Assembly: GCA_937875805.1 (NCBI GenBank)
Contig: CALFHG010000141.1
Coordinates: 1-10,997, forward strand
Reading direction: 5' to 3'
Length of the DNA stretch: 10,997 nucleotides
Source: an uncultured Nitrosopumilaceae archaeon
GTDB taxonomy: Archaea > Thermoproteota > Nitrososphaeria > Nitrososphaerales > Nitrosopumilaceae
A program made the position numbers and the translations under genes. The notes beneath the pieces are model-generated. The model worked only from the letters and a program-made list of their open reading frames with translations, was not told where the DNA came from and did not search any database. This document shows positions 1 through 6,545 of this stretch, one piece after another; positions within the stretch are counted from its first letter, which is position 1, and each line of letters opens with the position of its first letter.

Positions 1-505
1 TAATACAATAATTTACAAAATCACTAAAAGACTTTATTCGATAATCGTTTCTAAGTGATTCTTTATTCTCTTCATATGTTACTTGTAATTTATGTAGAGT
101 AAATTTTTGTAACGGAACAAATCTACTACGCTTTGGTAATGGTTTTGATTCTGGTTTTTCATTTGAAGACATTTCAAGATCTTGTTGTCCATCAAGAGTT
201 TCCATGTCTACAACTTCTTCCATTTCAGAAACAAAGATTTTCCCTCCATGTTTTGCTGACAAACCTGAATTTTTTGAAATAAGTTCAACAACTTTTCTTG
301 CATCTTTATCTAAAACTACCATTTCGATTTTTGCCAGTGGTATTGACTTTAAGCTAGTTGAACCTACACGAGAACCTTGCGATTCATCGTAAATATTGCT
401 ATCATCTAAATTTCGTTTATCAATAATGTATGTGCCAACTACATTCAAATTTGTTTTAATTGTAGAAAAATTTTTTCGTTTAATTATAGCCTCTATCTTT
501 TTCAC
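1..505 (-). CDS. Divergent P-II-like protein with C-terminal extension (3' end outside window)
   Basis: I translated this by hand: 168 codons without a stop, running off the left edge. Seen: it starts KKIEAIIK, like P-II (GlnB/GlnK) proteins. Residues 57-64 (LAKIEMVV) match the P-II strand KVKIEIVV, and residues 88-93 (GKIFV region) match the B-loop/strand GDGKIFV. The spacing follows E. coli GlnB to within one residue. Known: P-II trimers bind ATP/ADP and 2-oxoglutarate and regulate nitrogen assimilation. Odd: the T-loop lacks the GFGRQKG motif and the uridylylated Tyr context. In the B-loop, TGKIGDGK becomes LSAKHGGK. The two C-loop arginines (Arg101 and Arg103 in GlnB) become Asp100 and Glu102. 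After residue 111 there is an extra tail with a basic Pro/Lys patch (about 117-130), absent from ordinary 112-residue P-II. The GTG start is set by an in-frame TGA four codons upstream and by a box A about 25 bases upstream. The fold is likely; the ligand and partner are unknown. Confidence 0.7.
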   Translation of the reverse strand, partial: MKKIEAIIKRKNFSTIKTNLNVVGTYIIDKRNLDDSNIYDESQGSRVGSTSLKSIPLAKIEMVVLDKDARKVVELISKNSGLSAKHGGKIFVSEMEEVVDMETLDGQQDLEMSSNEKPESKPLPKRSRFVPLQKFTLHKLQVTYEENKESLRNDYRIKSFSDFVNYCI

Positions 506-526
506 AAATAATTTTCAAAATTAGCT

Positions 527-533
527 ATATTTA
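527..533 (-). promoter_or_regulatory. Box A (TATA-like) of the P-II-like gene
   Basis: On the minus strand this reads AAATATA, centred about 25 bases before the GTG at 505. That is the distance expected when transcription starts at or next to the start codon (leaderless mRNA). The box is inferred from position and composition only. Confidence 0.45.
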
Positions 534-553
534 TCAGAAATGATCATTATCAG
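531..553 (-). promoter_or_regulatory. Candidate operator: CTGATAA direct repeat around an ATGATCAT palindrome
   Basis: On the minus strand CTGATAA occurs at 553-547 and again at 537-531, a 16-base period. The perfect palindrome ATGATCAT (540-547) lies between the copies and shares one base with the upstream copy. The downstream copy overlaps the putative box A of the P-II-like gene. A repeated site touching the box could be a regulator binding site. In AT-rich DNA it could also be chance. Confidence 0.25.
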
Positions 554-578
554 GCATAAAAATAAGTTTCAAACCCAA

Positions 579-1730
579 TTATTTTTTGAAAAATCCAAAT
601 TTTGAAGCCCAACCTTGTTTTTGCTTTTTGGTAGGTTTCAGCGAGAGATTGTCTAGCATTTCATATGTAATTGTAAATCCATGACCAACCATAGTATCAT
701 CTTTGTTGTAATTTTCTTTGTTAGGTACAAACTCATCAGCTAAATCTTTTATTTTTTTAGTTTTAAGATCAAATAATCGTATTTTTTTTCCATTTTCTAG
801 TTTGATTATTGCATCACCACTTAGACCTTGAATAGAGAAATTCTCAAAAAATCGTATTGACCCACCTTGTTTTAATTCAATAACTGAATCAAAAGTGAAT
901 TTTCCTCCATAAAATAAAATTTCTCTTGCAGATAATATTACATCATCTTCTATATTCAAAACAATAATTGAATCAGCTTCAAGTAATACAGTATTTGTAA
1001 GATTTTCCGCAATAATTTTTCCATTTAGAGCTGAAATGTGAGTTCTATGTTCTTGAATTTGGAAAACACCTACACGTACAGAATCTTCAACTCGAAATTT
1101 TCTACCGTAAATATTTCCAACAACTACGTTACCATTATCTACAATGATTTTAGCACCATTATCAATTTTATATTTATTTTCTAATGGATTGATAAATTTA
1201 AAATCTCCATGTGTTAGATGAATATTTGTTTTATATTCTTGGGTCCACGACGGACTAGAAATACTACCTTGCATTACTATTGGACCATCATAAGTTAAAT
1301 TTCCTGCCATAAAATTTCCTTTTATTGATAAAGCTCCTGTTGCTTTTCGTTCTAACTCAATTTCACCAAGAGTTTTTGATCCAAATAATCGTGATCCAGT
1401 AGAGTTTGATCTATTTAATGTTGAAGCCCATTCTTCTGCAGCTTTCATTTCTTTGAATAATTCTTGACCTAAAATCTGATTTTTTCTTCGAACATCAGCC
1501 TCAGAATCACCTGAATAAACTTTAGAATTTGTTAATTTTTCATAATCTGTCTCTGGATATTTCTTACCAATTTTTAGATCATCGTATGCTTGTTTAATTT
1601 TAATAAATTGTTCATTTTCTCCTCCACGATCTGAGTGAAATTGTAGTGCTAATCGTCTAAACGCATCTCTAATTTCTTTTTCAGTTGAACCTTCTACAAT
1701 TCCTAAAATATCATAATTATTTTCTACCAC
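579..1730 (-). CDS. J-domain protein fused to a beta-rich repeat region
   Basis: Seen: residues 5-54 form a J-domain (YDILGI, then helix II with RDAFRRLALQFHSDRGG, then helix III with IKIKQAYDDLK). Known: J-domains stimulate the Hsp70 (DnaK) ATPase through an HPD tripeptide. Here it reads His32-Ser33-Asp34, and the Ser codon TCA is one base from Pro CCA. Residues 76-130 are charged and mostly helical. From about 133 to 325 there are many short beta strands separated by G/D/N turns (for example IKGNFMAGNL, IIVDNGNVVVGNI, KIIAENL, ILSAREILFYGGKF), resembling a bactofilin-like beta-solenoid. The tail (366-383) is rich in Lys and aromatic residues. There is no signal peptide or membrane segment, so it is probably cytoplasmic. 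There is no DnaJ zinc finger. The GTG start is forced by an in-frame TAG two codons upstream. The J-domain call is firm; the solenoid assignment and function are inference. Confidence 0.8.
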   Translation of the reverse strand: MVENNYDILGIVEGSTEKEIRDAFRRLALQFHSDRGGENEQFIKIKQAYDDLKIGKKYPETDYEKLTNSKVYSGDSEADVRRKNQILGQELFKEMKAAEEWASTLNRSNSTGSRLFGSKTLGEIELERKATGALSIKGNFMAGNLTYDGPIVMQGSISSPSWTQEYKTNIHLTHGDFKFINPLENKYKIDNGAKIIVDNGNVVVGNIYGRKFRVEDSVRVGVFQIQEHRTHISALNGKIIAENLTNTVLLEADSIIVLNIEDDVILSAREILFYGGKFTFDSVIELKQGGSIRFFENFSIQGLSGDAIIKLENGKKIRLFDLKTKKIKDLADEFVPNKENYNKDDTMVGHGFTITYEMLDNLSLKPTKKQKQGWASKFGFFKK

Positions 1731-1799
1731 ATTCTACACCAATGATATTTTTTCAAATTCCTATACTTGTAGGTTATTACATAGAATATCAAGTATATG

Positions 1800-1816
1800 A
1801 AAAAATCTAAAAAATT
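1800..1816 (-). terminator. T-rich archaeal-type terminator after the universal stress gene
   Basis: About ten bases past the universal stress protein stop codon, the minus strand carries two runs of six T separated by AGA. Archaeal RNA polymerase commonly terminates at oligo-T on the non-template strand without a hairpin. The call rests on composition and position. Confidence 0.4.
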
Positions 1817-1825
1817 CTGATTAAA

Positions 1826-2248
1826 CTATTTTACTACTAATACTGGAACTTTTGTTTTGTGCATGACATAGTTTGATGTACTTCCAAGAAATGATTCTTT
1901 TACTCCACCTAGACCTCGTGCACCAACAACAATCATGTCAAATTTTCCTTTTTCTGCAAATTTAACAATTTCAGAACCAGTATGTCCGCCACCAGTTTTG
2001 TATTTGAACGTGGCACCAGCCTTTTGAGCTTTATTCATTGCAGGACCAATAGCTTTAACAGCTTTATTTTGTGCCTCATCTTTCATTTTTTGTGTATATT
2101 TTATTCCTGCAGCTATAGGTAAATGAAATACATAAAATCCCGTAATTTCAGCATCACCACCTTTTGTAATTTCAATAGCTCTATCTAATCCTCGAATAGA
2201 ATTTGGAGATCCATCAAGAGGGACTAGAATTTTTTTAAACTTGGCCAT
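1826..2248 (-). CDS. Universal stress protein, UspA family, ATP-binding type
   Basis: At 140 residues this is a complete single-domain USP. Seen: the N-terminal strand KKILVPLDGS (5-14) has the conserved Asp12. Residues GGGHTGSEIVKFAE (86-99) match the family's loop and helix before the last strands. The ATP-binding signature G-2x-G-9x-G-S is intact (Gly109, Gly112, Gly122, Ser123), followed by the closing strand VPVLVVK. Known: such proteins are cytoplasmic dimers that bind ATP or AMP and often modulate transporters or stress responses. The gene is divergent from the CBS-domain gene and shares a 122-base intergenic region with it. A box A (ATATAAG on the plus strand) lies about 25 bases before the ATG, so the mRNA is probably leaderless. 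The target is not evident. Stand-alone USPs act on partners that cannot be read from sequence. Confidence 0.93.
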   Translation of the reverse strand: MAKFKKILVPLDGSPNSIRGLDRAIEITKGGDAEITGFYVFHLPIAAGIKYTQKMKDEAQNKAVKAIGPAMNKAQKAGATFKYKTGGGHTGSEIVKFAEKGKFDMIVVGARGLGGVKESFLGSTSNYVMHKTKVPVLVVK

Positions 2249-2270
2249 GCTTTGAGTTATAATTTTTAGA

Positions 2271-2277
2271 ATATAAG
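2271..2277 (-). promoter_or_regulatory. Box A of the universal stress gene
   Basis: CTTATAT on the minus strand is centred about 25-26 bases before the ATG at 2248. This fits a leaderless transcript. Confidence 0.55.
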
Positions 2278-2341
2278 AAGACCATTAATTATCAAAGTTG
2301 AAAATTAAATTATAATCAATCTTGGAAATTATATCTTCCCC

Positions 2342-2348
2342 TTTTATA
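2342..2348 (+). promoter_or_regulatory. Box A of the CBS-domain gene
   Basis: TTTTATA is centred about 26 bases before the TTG start at 2371. Box and start codon support each other and imply a leaderless transcript with a TTG start. Confidence 0.55.
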
Positions 2349-2370
2349 GAAAAATTTGTTACACTAAGAA

Positions 2371-3198
2371 TTGTCAATTATAGATATTTCAAAAAAGCCA
2401 ATTACCATAATGAAAAATTCTACAATTTCAGATGCGATTAGGTCATTATTAGACACAAAGATTAGCAGATTGGTTGTTTCAGATCATGGAAAACATGTTG
2501 GAATAATCACTGAAAAAGATATTGGATTGTTTTTATTTTCTGAGACCACAAATCAAAGTCTTGATAATATTCCAATTACTAAAATTATGAAACCAATTGA
2601 ATTTGTAAATCAAGAAATAACTCCTGAAAATTCAGCAAAAATTATGATTGAAAAAGGTATCAGTTCATTATCTATTGGTAAAAATGAAGAAGTAAAAACA
2701 ATTTTTACAAAAAGTGATCTTGTAAGTTATTATGCAGAAAATATTATTGATGAAAAAAAAGTGGTAGATTTTATGACTCATGAATATGAGTTTACACATA
2801 CTGCTGCACCATTGTATAAGGTTGTAAGAAAGATGTTAGAAAAAAAGATCTCTAGACTAATTGTGAAAAATCAAAATGAAGAACCAGTAGGAATAATATC
2901 ATTTAGAGATTTATTCAGAATTTCTATTGAATTAGGAAGTGATGAAGATGATTCAGGGTTTACAATTTCAGATCAAATGAGAAAAGGATTTCTTTCAAAG
3001 GAAGGATTTGGAAATATTTCCTTAGCAAGAGATGTTATGACTGAGGGATTAATCACTATCAAATTCAATCAAAGTTTATCTGATGCTTGTAAATTAATTT
3101 TAGAAAATAATGTTAGTGGTTTGGTAGTATTGGATGGGAATAAATCTATTGCAGGAATAATTAGTAAAACTGACATTGTAAAGGCTCTTGCAAAATAA
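2371..3198 (+). CDS. Protein with four CBS domains (two Bateman modules)
   Basis: Seen: four CBS motifs fill almost the whole 275-residue chain, at about 5-57, 68-122, 130-186 and 218-275. Each ends in the typical strand-turn-helix signature (GIITEKDI 44-51, TIFTKSDL 110-117, GIISFRDL 174-181, GIISKTDI 262-269). A longer acidic/Gly linker (187-217) separates the third and fourth. No catalytic or DNA-binding domain is fused. Known: CBS pairs bind adenine nucleotides such as AMP, ATP or SAM and regulate enzymes, channels or transporters. The start is TTG. It is preferred over ATG at residue 14 because residues 5-12 belong to the first CBS strand and a box A sits about 26 bases upstream. The gene is divergent from the USP gene and lies 74 bases before the metal transporter gene. 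Control of neighbouring transporters is possible but not shown. Confidence 0.92.
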   Translation: MSIIDISKKPITIMKNSTISDAIRSLLDTKISRLVVSDHGKHVGIITEKDIGLFLFSETTNQSLDNIPITKIMKPIEFVNQEITPENSAKIMIEKGISSLSIGKNEEVKTIFTKSDLVSYYAENIIDEKKVVDFMTHEYEFTHTAAPLYKVVRKMLEKKISRLIVKNQNEEPVGIISFRDLFRISIELGSDEDDSGFTISDQMRKGFLSKEGFGNISLARDVMTEGLITIKFNQSLSDACKLILENNVSGLVVLDGNKSIAGIISKTDIVKALAK

Positions 3199-3242
3199 TA
3201 TTTTAAAAATAGATTTTAAATTTATTAAAGATTTGAAATACA

Positions 3243-3248
3243 TTAAAA
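3243..3248 (+). promoter_or_regulatory. Possible box A of the VIT1/CCC1-type gene
   Basis: TTAAAA within CATTAAAACA is centred about 27 bases before the ATG at 3273. The surrounding DNA is also very AT-rich, so the box is less distinct than those at 2342 or 5285. Confidence 0.35.
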
Positions 3249-3272
3249 CAATGAATAAAGAATAATAATATA

Positions 3273-3956
3273 ATGAAAATACACTTTGATGATTTTATTT
3301 ATGGTTCTATAGATGGCGCAGTAACAACTTTTGCGATAGTTGCTGGTGTAATGGGAGCGTCATTACCATCAACAATTATCTTAATTTTGGGATTTGCAAA
3401 TTTGTTTGCAGATGGATTTTCAATGGCTGCTGCAAATTATCAAGCATCAAAGGCAAGAAATGAATTTGTTGAGATGAAGAGAAGACAAGAAGAATGGGAA
3501 ATCGATAATTTAGAAGAACAAGAAAGAGAAGAAATTAGAGATATTTACAGAGAAAAAGGATTCAAAGATGAATTACTAGAAGATGTTGTACGAATAATTA
3601 CATCAAAAAGAAAAGTTTGGATAGATACAATGATGAAAGAAGAATTAGGATTAATTGAGGATAAAAAAAGCCCTCTAGTTAGTTCTGCCAGCACATTTAT
3701 CGGTTTTAATCTTGTTGGATTAATTCCATTAATTCCGTTTATGGTTTTCATGATAATGGGAATTGAATTAAATTCTGAAGCTTTTACATATTCCATTGTA
3801 TCTGTTTGTGCTGCATTTTTCTTAGTTGGTATGATAAAAGGAAAGATTGTAAAAAAATCAGTTTTACGTTCAGGGGTTAATACATTAATCATTGGTGGAA
3901 TTGCTGCAATTGTAGCATACGTTGTAGGATACGGATTAAATTTCCTAATTTCTTAG
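3273..3956 (+). CDS. VIT1/CCC1-family iron/manganese transporter
   Basis: Seen: 227 residues with five membrane segments (about 12-29, 33-52, 141-163, 170-188, 203-225). TM1 carries YGSIDGAVTTFAIVAG with Asp14. TM2 carries GFANLFADGFSMAAANY with Asp47 and Met51. Between TM2 and TM3 lies a long Glu-rich cytoplasmic helical region (about 62-128) containing EEQEREEI, with MMKEELGL at 120-127. This matches the metal-binding domain of VIT1, whose glutamates and methionines bind ferrous iron. Known: the family moves Fe2+ or Mn2+ out of the cytoplasm in exchange for protons. In an archaeon without vacuoles that would mean export for detoxification. The ATG start is directly before TM1. The APC gene follows after 10 bases, suggesting co-transcription. 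Fe2+ versus Mn2+ cannot be told from sequence. Confidence 0.9.
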   Translation: MKIHFDDFIYGSIDGAVTTFAIVAGVMGASLPSTIILILGFANLFADGFSMAAANYQASKARNEFVEMKRRQEEWEIDNLEEQEREEIRDIYREKGFKDELLEDVVRIITSKRKVWIDTMMKEELGLIEDKKSPLVSSASTFIGFNLVGLIPLIPFMVFMIMGIELNSEAFTYSIVSVCAAFFLVGMIKGKIVKKSVLRSGVNTLIIGGIAAIVAYVVGYGLNFLIS

Positions 3957-3963
3957 GACGTGA
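3956..3963 (+). promoter_or_regulatory. Shine-Dalgarno site of the APC permease gene
   Basis: GGACGTGA differs in one base from the archaeal consensus GGAGGTGA. It begins on the last base of the VIT stop codon and ends three bases before the ATG at 3967. A ribosome-binding site here, and none before genes with a leaderless-type box, fits translation of an internal cistron. Confidence 0.5.
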
Positions 3964-3966
3964 CAT

Positions 3967-5256
3967 ATGTCTGAATTAAAGCGCCACATGGGTCTTTTCC
4001 AACTTACAATGTATGGAACTGGACTAATTCTTGGGGCTGGAATTTATGTACTAATTGGAGAGGCTGCTGGTTTTGCAGGAGATTCTGTTTGGATTGCAGT
4101 TGTAATGGGTTCTATTGTTGCATTGTTTGCAGGATTTAGTTATGCTGAATTATCATCAATTTTTCCTAAAGCAGCAGCTGAATATGTTTTCATAAAAAAT
4201 GCATTTAAAAATAATTTTTTTGCTTTCCTAATAGGTTGGCTAACTGCTATTACATCCATAATTACTGCTGCAACAGTTGCATTAGGATTTGGTGGATATT
4301 TTGCTGAATTTGTAAACATTCCAATAATTATTTCAGCAATTGGTTTGCTGATAATTCTTTCAATAGTAAATTTTATTGGAATTAGAGAATCAGCATGGAC
4401 AAATACTATTTTTACAATTATCGAAGCCTCTGGATTGATTCTGATAATCATAATAGGTTTTACTTTTGCTAATCCTGAACCTGTAAATTATACTGAAAGT
4501 CCAACTGGTTTTTCAGGAATTATAATTGCATTTGTTTTGCTATTTTTTGCTTTTATTGGATTTGAAGATATGGCAAACATAGCAGAGGAAGTAAAAAAAC
4601 CTAAAAGAACACTTCCTAAAGCAATAATTCTTTCAGTTGTGATATCTGGAATTTTATACATACTAGTTTCTTTAGCTGTAGTTAGAGTTGTAAATTGGGA
4701 AGAACTTGCAACTTCAGCTGCTCCAATTGCATTAGTAGCAGAAAGAGGTTTAGGATCAGAGGCACATATTCTACTTTCGGCTATTGCCCTTTTTGCTATT
4801 ACCAATACAGTTTTGATTACACTCATTGCAGGTTCAAGAATTTTTTATGGTATGGCAAAAGAAAAAGTATTTCCATCTATTTTAGAAAAAGTTCATTTTA
4901 AAACAAAAACACCTTGGATGGCTGTGATTGTGATTCTAATTACATCAATTGCTTTTACATTGATTGGAGATATTGTTATTGTTGCAAACATTACAGTTTT
5001 TGCAATTGTAATTACATTTGCTGCTGTAAATTTAGCTGTAATTGTTTTACGTTATACAGAACCTGATATTGAACGAAAATTCAAAGTTCCTATCAATATT
5101 GGAAAATTTCCAATTCTTCCATTATTTGGAGTAGGAATTTCAGTGTATATGGCATTCCAATTTGGAATTGAAGTTGTGGTTGTAGGTATTGCAATTATAG
5201 GAATTGGTGCAATTTTTTACAAGATTTCAAAAAATTACAAGCCTAAATCTCAATGA
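3967..5256 (+). CDS. APC-superfamily amino acid permease
   Basis: Seen: 429 residues with about twelve hydrophobic segments and no extra domain. TM1 has the substrate-binding GAGI motif (residues 23-26, in TGLILGAGIYVLIG). TM6 and the loop after it read FIGFEDMANIAEEVKKPKR (196-214), the family signature followed by TLPKAI. FKVP with FPILPLFG (372-388) is typical of the region before the last two segments. Known: these permeases import amino acids or amines by proton or sodium symport, or exchange them. The specific substrate cannot be read here. The gene follows the VIT gene by 10 bases with a Shine-Dalgarno site overlapping that gene's stop, so the two are probably one operon. Some relatives carry a C-terminal USP domain. 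This one does not, but a separate USP gene lies about 1.7 kb away. Confidence 0.92.
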   Translation: MSELKRHMGLFQLTMYGTGLILGAGIYVLIGEAAGFAGDSVWIAVVMGSIVALFAGFSYAELSSIFPKAAAEYVFIKNAFKNNFFAFLIGWLTAITSIITAATVALGFGGYFAEFVNIPIIISAIGLLIILSIVNFIGIRESAWTNTIFTIIEASGLILIIIIGFTFANPEPVNYTESPTGFSGIIIAFVLLFFAFIGFEDMANIAEEVKKPKRTLPKAIILSVVISGILYILVSLAVVRVVNWEELATSAAPIALVAERGLGSEAHILLSAIALFAITNTVLITLIAGSRIFYGMAKEKVFPSILEKVHFKTKTPWMAVIVILITSIAFTLIGDIVIVANITVFAIVITFAAVNLAVIVLRYTEPDIERKFKVPINIGKFPILPLFGVGISVYMAFQFGIEVVVVGIAIIGIGAIFYKISKNYKPKSQ

Positions 5257-5284
5257 TATATTCAAATTTGATTCTTGAAATTAG

Positions 5285-5292
5285 TTTTAATA
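5285..5292 (+). promoter_or_regulatory. Box A of the antiporter gene
   Basis: TTTTAATA is centred about 27 bases before the ATG at 5316, so the antiporter probably has its own leaderless promoter even though it follows the permease by only 59 bases. Confidence 0.45.
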
Positions 5293-5315
5293 ATTCAGAT
5301 TAAGCCTAATTCTTA

Positions 5316-6545
5316 ATGGTAACAGAATTTGATGCAATTCCAACCTTAGTAGGAATTTTAATTTTAGTTATTCCTTCAATGATGTTAGGTAGGATTTGTA
5401 AACACTTTGGAATTTCTGAAATAATTGGTTTTGTAATTGGTGGAATAATTTTAGGTCCATTTGCATTAGGAGGTTTGATATCATTTTTTGATAGACCATT
5501 AGTAGAACTAAGTGACTTAATGTTGTCATTTTGGCAAATTGCTGGAATTATAATTTTATTTTCAGCTGGTCTTCATTTTACTTTTTCTAGTTTAAAACAT
5601 GCAGGAATTCAAGCTGTAATAATCGGTACAGCAGGAGTAATGGTTCCATTAGGACTGGGATATGGGATTTCTGTTTTATTTGGAATTGATTGGATGGTTG
5701 CAATGATTATTGGAGCAACACTTAGTGCAACAAGTATTGCAGCAGTTGTAACAATTTTAGGAGAATTAGGAAAAGAAAAAACAAAAGAGGGAACTATTTT
5801 GGTTAATGCTGCAGTACTTGATGACGTACTAGGATTAGCTATTCTATCATCTATAATTTCTATAGTAATTGCACATTCTATTCCATCACTAGAGACAGTA
5901 TTGTTTGAAGTATCAGAATCATTAATTTTATGGATTATTCTACTGTTAAGTGCTGTATTTTTACTTCCAAAAATAGTTCATGCAATAGCAACAACAAAAC
6001 CAACATCTCTTGAATCTCGTGGAACAAAACAAGGAACTGCATTAGGATCAGCGTTTGGTATGGCAGCTATTGCTTCAATTATAGGCCTTAATCCTATTGT
6101 AGGAGCATTTGCAGCAGGAATGGGACTTGCAGGTTCAAAATTAGCAAGACAAGTTAGAGAATTTGTTGGAGAATTACAAATTATTTTTGCGCCATTTTTC
6201 TTTGCAATAATGGGTGCACATGTAGATATCTCAAATATTATAAATATTGATTTGGTTTTGTTTTCAGTAATTTTAATAATTGCAGTTTTTAGTAAAATTT
6301 TAGGTTCTGGAATTCCAGCTATTATTCTTCTCAAAGACAAAAACAAAGGTTTGAGGATAGGATATGGAATGATAGTTAGAGGTGAAATTGCATTTATCAC
6401 TGCAGGAATAGGATTAGCTTATGGAATTATTTCTGATAGTATTTTTTCAACATTAATTTTTGTAATTTTAGGCACTATATTCATCGGTCCAATATTATTG
6501 AAATATTCTTTTAAAAAAAATACTGAGATATCAAATTCGAATTAA
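5316..6545 (+). CDS. CPA2-family cation/proton antiporter (KefB/GerN/NapA type)
   Basis: Seen: 409 residues, nearly all membrane segments. The chain holds the family marks ISEIIGFVIGGIILGP (33-48), LFSAGLHF (81-88), LSATSIAAVVTILGELGK (136-153) and the ion-binding pair Asp169-Asp170 in NAAVLDDVLGL (164-174). The IVGAFAAGMGLAGS repeat and a C-terminal ISDSIFSTLIFVILGT segment follow. Known: two adjacent aspartates mark electrogenic CPA2 exchangers of the NapA type, while Asn-Asp marks electroneutral ones. The protein is in the cell membrane and exchanges Na+ or K+ for H+. It ends shortly after the last membrane segment and lacks the cytoplasmic TrkA-N/RCK domain of KefB/KefC, so any nucleotide control would need a separate protein. 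The last codons overlap the convergent gene at 6542. Which ion is moved is uncertain. Confidence 0.92.
   Translation: MVTEFDAIPTLVGILILVIPSMMLGRICKHFGISEIIGFVIGGIILGPFALGGLISFFDRPLVELSDLMLSFWQIAGIIILFSAGLHFTFSSLKHAGIQAVIIGTAGVMVPLGLGYGISVLFGIDWMVAMIIGATLSATSIAAVVTILGELGKEKTKEGTILVNAAVLDDVLGLAILSSIISIVIAHSIPSLETVLFEVSESLILWIILLLSAVFLLPKIVHAIATTKPTSLESRGTKQGTALGSAFGMAAIASIIGLNPIVGAFAAGMGLAGSKLARQVREFVGELQIIFAPFFFAIMGAHVDISNIINIDLVLFSVILIIAVFSKILGSGIPAIILLKDKNKGLRIGYGMIVRGEIAFITAGIGLAYGIISDSIFSTLIFVILGTIFIGPILLKYSFKKNTEISNSN

Noticed and set aside
204..392. Plus-strand open frame of 62 codons
   Set aside because: It is antisense to the P-II-like gene, which has recognisable family motifs and a promoter. 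The plus-strand frame shows no family pattern.
579..1730. Annotation as a true DnaJ chaperone
   Set aside because: There is no Gly/Phe region, zinc-finger cysteines or C-terminal substrate domain, and the HPD motif is altered.
2366..2376. The 11-mer AGAATTGTCAA shared with 8747-8757 upstream of glutamine synthetase
   Set aside because: At 2366 it spans the TTG start codon of the CBS gene and at 8747 it lies upstream of the box A. The positions are not equivalent, and such AT-rich matches are expected by chance.
3545..3892. Minus-strand open frame within the VIT1/CCC1 gene
   Set aside because: Antisense shadow of a well-supported membrane protein. Its composition is that of a reverse translation and it has no start signal.
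5978..6400. Minus-strand open frame of 140 codons within the antiporter gene
   Set aside because: Opposite-strand shadow of conserved CPA2 sequence, with no family pattern and no promoter.
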